DNA of 60,374 nucleotides, taken from positions 1 to 60,374 of the forward strand of contig PMUP01000057.1 in assembly GCA_003166865.1 (NCBI GenBank), written 5' to 3'. Position 1 is the first letter of the stretch. The number at the start of each line of letters is the position of its first letter. Positions 1 to 7,547 of this stretch are shown here, piece by piece. The notes beneath the pieces are model-generated. The model was not told where the DNA came from. It worked only from the letters and a program-made list of their open reading frames with translations, and did not search any database. A program made the position numbers and the translations under genes. This DNA comes from Bryobacterales bacterium (GTDB lineage: Bacteria; Acidobacteriota; Terriglobia; Bryobacterales; Bryobacteraceae).

Positions 1-339
1 TTCATCAACTTCACCGGCTATGCCTGCACCAACTGCCATTGGATGAAGGCCAATATGTTCCCGCGTCCCGAAATCACCGGACTATTGAAAGACTTCGTGC
101 TGGTGGATCTCTACACCGACGGCACCGACGCGCCTTCCGAGCAAAACCAGCAGCTGGAAGAGAAGCGCTTCGGCACGGTCGCGATTCCGTTTTACGCCAT
201 TGTCGATCCGGACGAGCGCACCATCGCGACGTTCCCCGGGCTGACGCGCAACGCTTCCGAATTCGTCACGTTCCTGAAGCGGCGCGGCGAAACGAAAGTA
301 GCGTCGTCCTCAGTTAGTCAGTCGTTGAGCTCTCTCTAA
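1..339 (+). CDS. DsbD-like thiol:disulfide interchange protein, C-terminal thioredoxin part (truncated by window edge)
   Basis: The frame is open from the first base, so the 5' part lies outside the window. About 112 residues remain. They form a thioredoxin-fold tail with the redox pair in the motif ACTNCHWMK near the left end, followed by a cis-proline-type segment (VAIPFYAIVDP). This is the pattern of the C-terminal periplasmic domain of DsbD/ScsB proteins, which pass electrons from the cytoplasm to periplasmic dithiol proteins. The membrane domain expected upstream cannot be seen. The reading frame runs to a TAA at 337-339 and overlaps the end of the convergent barrel-protein gene by 30 bases. 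The family is fairly clear, but the choice between DsbD and a soluble thioredoxin-like protein is open. Confidence 0.75.
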   Translation, partial: FINFTGYACTNCHWMKANMFPRPEITGLLKDFVLVDLYTDGTDAPSEQNQQLEEKRFGTVAIPFYAIVDPDERTIATFPGLTRNASEFVTFLKRRGETKVASSSVSQSLSSL

Positions 340-3300
340 GTCCGCCGCCGCTCCCACCGTATCGCCGATGGCTTTCTTGGCCGTCCCCCGAATGTGGTAG
401 GCGTTTCCATAATTCGGATTGAGCAGGATGGCCTGGTCCAGATCCGCGATGGCCCGCTTCCAGTCATGCAGCATGAATAATGCGAAGCCGCGCGCATTCA
501 ACGCCAGGGCAAAATCGGGAGCGATGCGAAGCGCTTCGGTCAGTTCGACGATCGCTTCCCGGTAGCGCCCCGCTTTACTAAGTTGGCGCCCGAGAAGATT
601 GTGTTGCTGCGCCGCGGCCAATCCAGAATCAGAAATCTGTGCCACGACCGGCTGAGATTTCGCTGGCGGTTGCACTGCTGGCGCCACCGTCGCCAGTGTC
701 GTGAACCGTTGAAGTTGCACTGGCTGCGCCACGGGCGCGGGTGGGGCGAGCGGTTGCGGTTTCGCCGGCACTGGCGGCGCCGGGGACACGGGTTTCGCCG
801 GCGACGCGGGTGCGTCCGAGGGGATGGGCTTGCTGATCTGAAAATCCACATTCGCTAAATCGACAGGCTCGGCGCCTAATCGAACCGCGCGGGTAGATGG
901 TGTGGATTCGTTTTGAAATGAGACTGTGTAGGATCCCGCAGCCAGGTCACGGAACAGGTATCGTCCGAACTCGTCCGTCAGGGTGGTTAGTTCGCGCTCC
1001 CGCAAAAGTACTTGTCCCCGGATTACTGGAACGTACCGGCCCGCCGACGGGTTATAAGTGAGCACTCGTCCGGAAATGCTGCGCAACGCTCGCGCGCTGA
1101 AGGCTGCTTTGCCCGGCGCTGTCGCCCCCACCGTAACTTTTTGCGATTCGCCCAGCGAGTCCGCCGAATAACCCGACGGAAGAGAATCTTCATCCGCCTG
1201 GACGTCATACTCTCCGGCCACTAAAGAGGACACGAAGATGCTGCCCTCCGAATCCGTCACCGCGCTCCACTTTTGTCCTCGACTCTGGATCGCCACAGTG
1301 ACTCCAGCTACGCCTTGGCCGGCGTCATTGAGCACTTGGGCCATCAGACCGGACAGCGTGTAGCCGATCCCGAAGTTTACAGTGGCGTCTTCGTCCACCT
1401 CCGCATCGGATGGAGTGGTGAAGAAGAACGCGTCACGGGAGGTGAATATAGCCGCGACTTTGTGGTTTCCGCGAGGCACACTGGGGAACCGGAATGAACC
1501 ATCGGCGCGGGTCATGGTATGCCGCCGATCGTCCAGCGAGATCTCAACTTCGGGCATCGGCAGCATGCCCGGTTGCAACTCGCCGACCGACTGGTCGTCC
1601 CGAAACACATTTCCCGAGATGGTCCCACGCCGTTCAGGAATGATCAAATAAGGTACGTGCTGGAACTGATGCCTCCAGGCAACGTAGCAAAGCGGTGTGT
1701 ACGCCGGCGCGATTCCAGGATTCTTCAGCTCCACAACCGAGCAAGACAGTGCGACCTTGTCCGAGTTGGTGATGCTCTGCGAGTAGGTAAGGGTGTGCGC
1801 AAGGTCTTGGGTACTCCCATCCAGCGCCTGATTGTCGTTATAGAGAAAACTGTAACTGAGGGCTCTCTTATGCTTGCCCCGGCTGGACCAGTCCGCGGTC
1901 CCGCCCACCTGGATACGCACGGGAACAACGTTGATGGTGGCGCCCTTTATGTATCCTGCGGCGATTAAATAGGCGTCGCTGGATAGAAGCTCGTCCACTT
2001 GCTGGACGGTGGTCGCCTGGATGCCCTGTTGCTGCAGAATCTGCTGCAATCCCGTCACTTGGCTGAAGATGAAACTCAGAGTGGGTGCGTTGGTGTCTCG
2101 CTCCGCGTAGCCGGTCAACGTGAAAGCGCCCCAACCTGACCGCAGGGATGTTCGAAACTGTTTAGCACCGTCCTCGCGCCCGGGAGTTACCGCGAATTGG
2201 TATTGTCCGGTGGCTCCAAAATGCAGCGACTGAAAAGCCAGGCCCGCGGGCAAAGTGAAATTTCGAATGGCGGGGCTTGGCGGCGCCGTGGTCTGGAAAC
2301 TCGAAGCCAAGGCCCCGCCGGTAACGCCCCAATGCCTGGTGAGCTGATAAAGCAGATTGACCGCGCCAGAGATGGTGGTTTCTTTCAGATCCGGCAGCAC
2401 CAGATTGTTGTTGTAAAACGTCAGAGTCGACTCGAATTTATCCGTCAGGTGGCGCGTCCAGGAGGCGTCGGTGTGAAGCCCCCGCAAATTGTTGGCGCCC
2501 AAAGACGCAAACTGCAGCGGCATGTACCGCACCAGGGACGTGACATTGTCGCGCTCCGTCTTGTAAAACAGCTGTGTCGAGCCAGCGATGCCATGGCTGA
2601 TCCCGAGATCGGCGGTGAACCAGAAGTTTTCCCGGGGAGCGTATTTGTATCTCAGGGCGCCGATACTTCCGGAGCGCCCCAGCATGTCCGAAGAGGGAAT
2701 TCGTATTTGATAGAAAGAACCCGTGATGGAAGAATCCGCTGTGAGTGGATAGCGATATCCGCCGCCGACCACAAGCTCCGGCTGAATGGGCAGGAACAGC
2801 CCCTCAAACGTTGCCACACTTGTGTAGCCGGCATGCACGAACCAGTTGCCGTCTTCCATATGGAATCCCCGGATAATGGATCCATCAATGGTGAGCTGGG
2901 ATTCGTTCACGTACTGATCGAAAAACGTCATGCTCCGCTCGGGGGTGACGATTTGATAGGACGCGGAGGACAACGCGATTCTGGACTGGCCCTGGTCGAG
3001 CGGTCCTAGCAGACTGGTTTCCACAACGTGCACGTGCGTCCGGTCGTCCCCGTTCGCTTTCGAGAAATCGAACTGGTCCTGGATCTGGGCCGGACTGGAA
3101 TAATAACGTCCTTCGTAGTAACCGCTCTCGGTGCCCTCCGCGGCGTTTACAGGCGCAACGAAACCGGGGGGATATTTCGGAGGCGGCGTGGTCACCAGGA
3201 CTTGAAAAGTCTGCACTCCCGAAGGAGTGACCACCACCACTTGAGTGGTGCCGGGATGAATCCCCACTACCGAGACCACCCCATTCTCGGCGGTCGCTTC

Positions 3301-3498
3301 CGCTACAAACGCCTCCATGCCGTAAGCCGCGGTCGCCCCGGGCACTGGAAATGTAATAGTCTTCTCCGGATCGACTTTATGAATCTGCGCGGGCAACAGG
3401 AAGCTACAGGAAAGCAGCCAGAGCGGAGCCAGCCATCGATTGCTGGAAGCGCGCCCAAAGGCACGCCCGCTATTCAGGAACAGTGAATTCCCCGGCAC
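310..3498 (-). CDS. Large outer-membrane barrel-like protein with beta-sandwich repeats and C-terminal TPR; usher-like candidate
   Basis: 1062 residues. Residues 1-38 form a signal peptide ending LLPAQ. Residues 40-105 resemble the N-terminal pilus-formation domain of CpaC-type secretins. Residues about 120-620 are rich in alternating aromatic/polar strands (for example GGGYRYPL, WFTADLGI), as in an outer-membrane beta barrel. Three carboxypeptidase-regulatory/SdrB-like beta sandwiches follow at about 625-712, 713-805 and 806-888, then a Pro-rich linker (889-955) and three TPR units (956-1062). The likely start is GTG at 3498 with AAGG about 8 bases upstream; it overlaps the upstream chaperone gene by 29 bases, so translation is probably coupled. 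It is the last gene of an operon with pilin-like subunits and PapD-like chaperones, which suggests an export pore or anchor for them. I do not recognise it as a classical PapC/FimD usher, and function is inferred from context. Confidence 0.72.
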   Translation of the reverse strand: MPGNSLFLNSGRAFGRASSNRWLAPLWLLSCSFLLPAQIHKVDPEKTITFPVPGATAAYGMEAFVAEATAENGVVSVVGIHPGTTQVVVVTPSGVQTFQVLVTTPPPKYPPGFVAPVNAAEGTESGYYEGRYYSSPAQIQDQFDFSKANGDDRTHVHVVETSLLGPLDQGQSRIALSSASYQIVTPERSMTFFDQYVNESQLTIDGSIIRGFHMEDGNWFVHAGYTSVATFEGLFLPIQPELVVGGGYRYPLTADSSITGSFYQIRIPSSDMLGRSGSIGALRYKYAPRENFWFTADLGISHGIAGSTQLFYKTERDNVTSLVRYMPLQFASLGANNLRGLHTDASWTRHLTDKFESTLTFYNNNLVLPDLKETTISGAVNLLYQLTRHWGVTGGALASSFQTTAPPSPAIRNFTLPAGLAFQSLHFGATGQYQFAVTPGREDGAKQFRTSLRSGWGAFTLTGYAERDTNAPTLSFIFSQVTGLQQILQQQGIQATTVQQVDELLSSDAYLIAAGYIKGATINVVPVRIQVGGTADWSSRGKHKRALSYSFLYNDNQALDGSTQDLAHTLTYSQSITNSDKVALSCSVVELKNPGIAPAYTPLCYVAWRHQFQHVPYLIIPERRGTISGNVFRDDQSVGELQPGMLPMPEVEISLDDRRHTMTRADGSFRFPSVPRGNHKVAAIFTSRDAFFFTTPSDAEVDEDATVNFGIGYTLSGLMAQVLNDAGQGVAGVTVAIQSRGQKWSAVTDSEGSIFVSSLVAGEYDVQADEDSLPSGYSADSLGESQKVTVGATAPGKAAFSARALRSISGRVLTYNPSAGRYVPVIRGQVLLRERELTTLTDEFGRYLFRDLAAGSYTVSFQNESTPSTRAVRLGAEPVDLANVDFQISKPIPSDAPASPAKPVSPAPPVPAKPQPLAPPAPVAQPVQLQRFTTLATVAPAVQPPAKSQPVVAQISDSGLAAAQQHNLLGRQLSKAGRYREAIVELTEALRIAPDFALALNARGFALFMLHDWKRAIADLDQAILLNPNYGNAYHIRGTAKKAIGDTVGAAADLERAQRLTN

Positions 3499-4291
3499 TG
3501 GTCAAAACCTTCCGCTCGAATTCAAAAGACGAGAGCGTGTGATAGTGGCCCGGAGCGAGCGGCGCGGGATTGGTGGCGGCAAAAGTCAGTTGCTCGCCCG
3601 GTAAGAGACGCAGAGGAGGAAAAGACGCTTTAGCCACTCGTTTCCCGGACTCGTTCAGAACTACGATTACGCCCTTGGGCGCTACCGGTTCGGTGCCGCT
3701 GTTGCGCAGCTCCTCAGAAAGGATCAAGCGAGCCGCCGAGGTCTGGGCTTGCACCGGCCCGATTTCGACTTGGTAATCGCCCGATACGCTAAAAATGATG
3801 AGCGTGCCCAAGGTAACACCCACGCCGCTGGCACCGGTGCCAAGGGGCGGCAGCTCAGCCCGAAACTGAGTAACTACGGCGCGCTGCTTGGTCTCGAGTG
3901 GAAGAGTGAAAGTAACCTGAACGGTGCCTTGTTGGCCGGCTTTCACCAGCAACAAAGCGGGCCAGGTCACCGAGTTCGCGGCAATGCCGTTCGCAATCTG
4001 CCCGGCCGGCGAAAGCGATCGCTTGCCTTCGCGCACCACCACATCCTGGCTTACCACGTGAAAGGTGATGTCGCTCGCCGTATTGTTGGCAATGCTCAAA
4101 GATTGGGTGGTGCCTTGCCCCGGTCTGCAGCGTACCATGATCAGAATTTCGGCCGGAAACAGGGCGATGAAAGGTCGCGAGGCAGCGCGCTCGTCAGAGG
4201 CTGGGGTCGCGGGGTCGGCGGGTGTCTGGGCACTGGCGATGGACCACAGCGCAGTGTAAGAAAGCATGGCAAGTCTGGATGCGAGTTTCAT
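3470..4291 (-). CDS. PapD-like periplasmic chaperone (copy 1)
   Basis: 273 residues starting MKLASRLA, chosen because the paralogue at 4952-5767 begins MKLTSTLA; an ORF nine codons longer is possible. A signal peptide ends SIASAQ. The mature protein has two immunoglobulin-like beta domains: the first carries the segment QSLSIANNTASDITFHV typical of PapD/DUF916-type Ig folds, the second ends with LLPGEQLTFAA and a strand-rich tail. In chaperone-usher pathways such proteins complete the fold of pilin subunits in the periplasm. It lies between a pilin-like gene and the barrel gene, overlapping the latter. Copy 1 has an extra Ala-rich stretch after the signal (DERAASRPF) that copy 2 lacks. The chaperone role is inferred from fold pattern and neighbours. 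Confidence 0.68.
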   Translation of the reverse strand: MKLASRLAMLSYTALWSIASAQTPADPATPASDERAASRPFIALFPAEILIMVRCRPGQGTTQSLSIANNTASDITFHVVSQDVVVREGKRSLSPAGQIANGIAANSVTWPALLLVKAGQQGTVQVTFTLPLETKQRAVVTQFRAELPPLGTGASGVGVTLGTLIIFSVSGDYQVEIGPVQAQTSAARLILSEELRNSGTEPVAPKGVIVVLNESGKRVAKASFPPLRLLPGEQLTFAATNPAPLAPGHYHTLSSFEFERKVLTSAGEFTVPE

Positions 4292-4399
4292 CGGTTTATA
4301 CATTGAGTGTCGCGGCAAGCGCGACGGTGGACGCGCGAACCTTCCGGCCGGTGTCCGCCGCCCGTCCTGGTCCGCATGGGTTCCTGGCCGCGTGGCCGG

Positions 4400-4930
4400 T
4401 TAGTTGCCGGTCGCAGTGAAGTTCATGGTGTTGCTGATCAGACCGGGCCCCGCCGAGGCCGGAACAGTGAGGTTGAGCGTGTAGGGGACCGCCATCGCGT
4501 ATGCACCGGCCGCGGTCAGAGTGGTCGACGTTCCACTCGATATGTTGATCGCCCCGAGCAGCCAGGTGTTGATGGCATCCGCCGCGGAGAGTGTGGCGGC
4601 CAAAGTGTACGTGGAGCTGGCGGAATTCGCCAGATCCACCCGAACGTCGAACGGCGTGGCGAGAGCGAACGATGTCACACCATTCACCGTCTTAGTCACA
4701 TTGGCAGGCGTTGTGCCGCCGTAGAACTGCACGGTTCCAAAGGGCAAGGATGCCACGTTGGTAGTCGTGCCGGTCACCGCCAAGCCGCTCACGTCAGTCA
4801 CGAAAGTCAAATTGATCGAACCCTGGACGGTGGCAGTCACCCCCATGGTTCCCGAACCGGTCTGAGCGTCCGCAACTCCGAGGAACGCGACGGCGGATAT
4901 TACACTCGCAAAAGCAAACTTGCTTTTCAT
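4400..4930 (-). CDS. Pilin-like secreted beta protein (subunit B)
   Basis: 176 residues with a signal peptide ending GVADAQ. The mature part is Thr/Ser/Ala/Val-rich, with alternating short strands and no cysteine, and contains the pattern SLPFGTVQFYGG. This recalls DUF4402 or spore-coat-U (Csu-type) subunits, where a strand followed by FGxV is common, but I cannot assign a family securely. By hand alignment it differs from subunit A (6421-6951) at only about 18 positions of the mature protein, so the two are recent or gene-converted duplicates. It sits between the two chaperone genes. The last residues (MNFTATGN) are identical in both copies, which suggests the C-terminal strand is functionally constrained, for example for chaperone or subunit contact. 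Confidence 0.7.
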   Translation of the reverse strand: MKSKFAFASVISAVAFLGVADAQTGSGTMGVTATVQGSINLTFVTDVSGLAVTGTTTNVASLPFGTVQFYGGTTPANVTKTVNGVTSFALATPFDVRVDLANSASSTYTLAATLSAADAINTWLLGAINISSGTSTTLTAAGAYAMAVPYTLNLTVPASAGPGLISNTMNFTATGN

Positions 4931-4951
4931 CTCGGGTCTCTCTCTTCTGAT

Positions 4952-5767
4952 CTACAGCTCGGGAATATTGAATTCCCCGGGACTGGTTAGAACTTTCCCC
5001 TCGTATTCAAAAGACGAAAGCGTGCGATAGTGCCCGGGAGCCAGCTGCGACGGATCGGTTGCGGAGAAATTCAGTTGCTCGCCGGGCAACAGACGCTGGG
5101 CGGCAAAGGGCGCTTTAGCCACGCGTTTTCCGGAGGCATTCAGAATTACCATCACACCCTTAGGTACCACCGGTTCGGTGCCGTTGTTGCGCAAGGCTTG
5201 CGAAAGAACCACGTTCGCCTCGGCGGTCTGGAGTGAGGCTTGCACCGGCCCGATTTCCATTTTGTAATCGCTCGAGACGCTAAAAGTGATGAGCGTGCCC
5301 AAGGAAGCGCCCAGGCCGATGGCGCCGCCACCGGGGGGCACCAGGCCAGCCCGAAACATTGTCACTACGGCGCGCTGCTCGGTCCCCGCTGGAAGAGTGA
5401 AAGTAACCTGCACGGAGCCTTGTTCGCCGGCTTTCACCACCAACGTAGCCGGTAGCGCCACCGAGCCCGCGGCGATGCCGTTGGCTATCTGCCCGGCCGG
5501 CGAAAACGATCGCTTACCGTCATGCACCACCACATCCTCGGTCACCACATGAAAGGTGACGTCGCTGGCGGTATTGTTCACAATGCTCAAGGTTTGGGTG
5601 GTGCTTTGCCCCGGTTTGCAGCGCACCATGATGATGGCCGGCGACAGGGCGATGGATGATCGCGGAGCGCCGCCCGGGTCCAGGGGCGGGGCTGCGGGCG
5701 TCTGGGCGCTGGCGATGGACCACAGCGCGGTATAGGAAATAATCGCAAGTGTTGATGTGAGTTTCAT
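4952..5767 (-). CDS. PapD-like periplasmic chaperone (copy 2)
   Basis: 271 residues, signal peptide ending SIASAQ, two Ig-like beta domains. It is a clear paralogue of the product of 3470-4291: signal peptide, TQTLSIVNNTASDVTFHV, GKRSFSPAGQIANGIAAGS and the C-terminal LLPGEQLNFSATDPSQLAPG all correspond. It lies 21 bases upstream of pilin-like subunit B and 42 bases downstream of the 181-residue subunit gene. Two chaperones beside two nearly identical subunits suggest duplication of a chaperone plus subunit unit, possibly with each chaperone serving its own subunit. The fold is inferred from the sequence pattern; no structure or database search supports it here. Confidence 0.68.
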   Translation of the reverse strand: MKLTSTLAIISYTALWSIASAQTPAAPPLDPGGAPRSSIALSPAIIMVRCKPGQSTTQTLSIVNNTASDVTFHVVTEDVVVHDGKRSFSPAGQIANGIAAGSVALPATLVVKAGEQGSVQVTFTLPAGTEQRAVVTMFRAGLVPPGGGAIGLGASLGTLITFSVSSDYKMEIGPVQASLQTAEANVVLSQALRNNGTEPVVPKGVMVILNASGKRVAKAPFAAQRLLPGEQLNFSATDPSQLAPGHYRTLSSFEYEGKVLTSPGEFNIPEL

Positions 5768-5809
5768 ACGTTTTGAACTGGCTTTCGTTGTGATGTGACT
5801 TTCATAAGG

Positions 5810-6355
5810 CTATCTATTGAGCGTCGCCAGGAACGCGACGGTACTTCCAATCGATCCGGCGGGTGTGGAAACCGGAACCTCCACGTCCAGCCGGTGCTCG
5901 CCGGCCGAGCCGCACGGCATCGACTGCACCATACTCTGCGCCGCCAATCCCAGCGTGGTCCCGTCAATCGCAATGGCGTGCGAAACGGCCGCGTCGAGAC
6001 GCGACATGCTAACGTTCACCTTGGTCGACGCCAAACTCCCCGGACAGTCGACCTTCAACCCAAACCGGGTGGAAACCACGAATGACCGGGAGTTCTTCTG
6101 AATGCTCTCGCCCGGTGCCGAGGTCCCCTTGAAATAAGAAACGCGGCCGAGATCGAGCGAGGCGTTGCCCGCTCCCTGGCTGAGCACCATCGCGCCGGCC
6201 GCCGCCGTTAGAATCGAGATCGTGGGCGCCGCCGGGGCGGCCGCCACGGTTGGGGTGCTTCGCGGCGCGCCAGCCGGCTGAGCGAATGCCAGTGCATTGG
6301 TAAGCAGCACCAACATCCATATCCGCGATAAAGTTGCGTGACGTTTAGAGTTCAT
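5810..6355 (-). CDS. Secreted subunit-like protein, possible minor or tip subunit
   Basis: 181 residues with a signal peptide ending ALAFAQ and a Pro/Ala-rich linker (residues about 27-45). The beta-rich body contains SLDLGRVSYFKG, which aligns in position with SLPFGTVQMYGG of the two pilin-like subunits, so I regard it as a divergent member of the same family. Unlike them it has two cysteines in the mature part (VDCPG and SMPCGS), which could form a periplasmic disulfide. It is the second gene of the operon. A single divergent subunit beside two abundant-looking ones is what a tip or adaptor subunit would look like, but this is inference only. Confidence 0.6.
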   Translation of the reverse strand: MNSKRHATLSRIWMLVLLTNALAFAQPAGAPRSTPTVAAAPAAPTISILTAAAGAMVLSQGAGNASLDLGRVSYFKGTSAPGESIQKNSRSFVVSTRFGLKVDCPGSLASTKVNVSMSRLDAAVSHAIAIDGTTLGLAAQSMVQSMPCGSAGEHRLDVEVPVSTPAGSIGSTVAFLATLNR

Positions 6356-6420
6356 TGCAAATTCAACTGACTGGACTCCTTCGGCCCAGCCAGTATTGGT
6401 TCTTTCCTGCGAGCTTGAAA

Positions 6421-6951
6421 CTAGTTACCGGTCGCGGTGAAGTTCATGGTGTTGGTGATCAGACCAGCCGCCGCCGAGGCCGGCACTGTGAGGTTGAGCG
6501 TGTAAGGAACCGCCGTCGCGTATGCGCCAGACGCCGTTAGAGTGGTGGAAGTTCCGCTCGAGATATTGATCGCACCGACCAGCCACGTGTTGATGGCATC
6601 CGCCGTGGACAATGTCGCCGCCAAGGTATACGTCGTGCTGGGGGAATTCGCCAGATCGACGCGAACATCGAAGGGCGTGGATAGAGCGAACGATGCAACG
6701 CCATTGGCTGTCTTAGTCACGTTGGCGGGCAATGTGCCCCCGTACATCTGCACGGTTCCGAAGGGCAAAGATGCCGTGCTGGTGGTAGTCCCGGTCACTG
6801 CCAAGCCGCTGGCATCGGTCACAAAAGTCAAGTTGATAGAACCCTGGACCGTGGCGGTCACGCCCATGGTTCCGGATCCTACCTGAGCGTTCGCAACTCC
6901 GGAGAGGGCGAAAACGGATAGTACAGTCGTAAGAATAAGTTTGTTTTTCAT
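6421..6951 (-). CDS. Pilin-like secreted beta protein (subunit A), first gene of the operon
   Basis: 176 residues, signal peptide ending GVANAQ, cysteine-free mature region rich in Thr/Ser/Val/Ala, near-duplicate of the product of 4400-4930. As the promoter-proximal gene it may be the most strongly expressed subunit. No good Shine-Dalgarno sequence precedes the ATG (the preceding bases are AAACCCAA), whereas the 90 bases upstream are AT-rich compared with the surroundings and probably hold the operon promoter. The family is uncertain (DUF4402/SCPU-like at best). The function is inferred from the neighbouring PapD-like chaperones and barrel protein. Confidence 0.7.
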   Translation of the reverse strand: MKNKLILTTVLSVFALSGVANAQVGSGTMGVTATVQGSINLTFVTDASGLAVTGTTTSTASLPFGTVQMYGGTLPANVTKTANGVASFALSTPFDVRVDLANSPSTTYTLAATLSTADAINTWLVGAINISSGTSTTLTASGAYATAVPYTLNLTVPASAAAGLITNTMNFTATGN

Positions 6952-7121
6952 TTGGGTTTATGTTTGCTTTTTTACTTTCTTGAATAGCTTATCGGCCAGT
7001 CCGCGAAAACATGAATTTATTTTGAGCTGCCTCCCAAAGCTTGCAATGCTGGAAGGAATCTAAGACCCTAAACCTTTCAAAGCAAAACGCCGTGACGCGA
7101 GGCAGCTTCCAGGCTGGCGCA

Positions 7122-7242
7122 TCACTCGTAGCGCAACGCGATCATGGGGGTCGACGCACAGTGCCCGCCGACCGGGGATCCAGCACGCCAGCAGCGCTAC
7201 GGCAGCCAGCAGCACCGATACTCCAGCAAACGCCAGCCCTAT
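7122..7242 (-). pseudogene. Remnant of a MacB/ADOP-type ABC permease C-terminus
   Basis: Read on the minus strand, this stretch encodes the last membrane helix and tail typical of acidobacterial FtsX-like permeases: LLAAVALLACWIPGRRAL, then CVDP, then MIALRYE and a stop. Between VDP and MIALRYE the run of five G at 7146-7150 shifts the frame by one base, and a TAA at 7243-7245 lies just upstream of the surviving helix, so nothing is left of the rest of the gene. No other feature of the permease or its ATPase is seen nearby. It is a decayed fragment in the 600-base gap between the pilin-like operon and the response regulator. Confidence 0.7.
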
Positions 7243-7337
7243 TTAGCGAACTGGCGAGCAGCGCTTGAAAGCTTGGGCGTGGATTAGGCGTCCGAATCCG
7301 GGCAGCCATTCTTGAGGACGGGTTTGGGACGGACGAT

Positions 7338-7365
7338 CCCTAGGGTCCTGGTACCAGAGCTAGGG
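7338..7365. promoter_or_regulatory. Dyad symmetry upstream of the response regulator gene
   Basis: Outer arms CCCTAG (7338-7343) and CTAGGG (7360-7365) flank a ten-base palindrome CTGGTACCAG (7348-7357). The core GTACCAG recurs at 7431-7437, closer to the gene. This could be an operator, perhaps for autoregulation. The remainder of 7245-7547 shows no gene. The rest of the gap (6952-7121) holds only the AT-rich leader of the pilin-like operon. Confidence 0.3.
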
Positions 7366-7547
7366 CCCAACCCCCGCCTTCCTTAGGTATATTCCCTCTG
7401 TTACACTAAGCGTTACCTGAGGTTGATTACGTACCAGTACCCCGCTAGAATCTAGATGCGATGGTCGATACACTACATATGAACGATACCTTTGCGACAT
7501 TGGAAGGGAACGAAGCGCAACCTAGTCCCGCGGAACCAAGGAAAGGC

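Noticed and set aside
2197-3009. Plus-strand open frame of 270 codons
   Set aside because: Lies entirely within the barrel-protein gene on the other strand; low-complexity Arg/Gln composition and no ribosome site.
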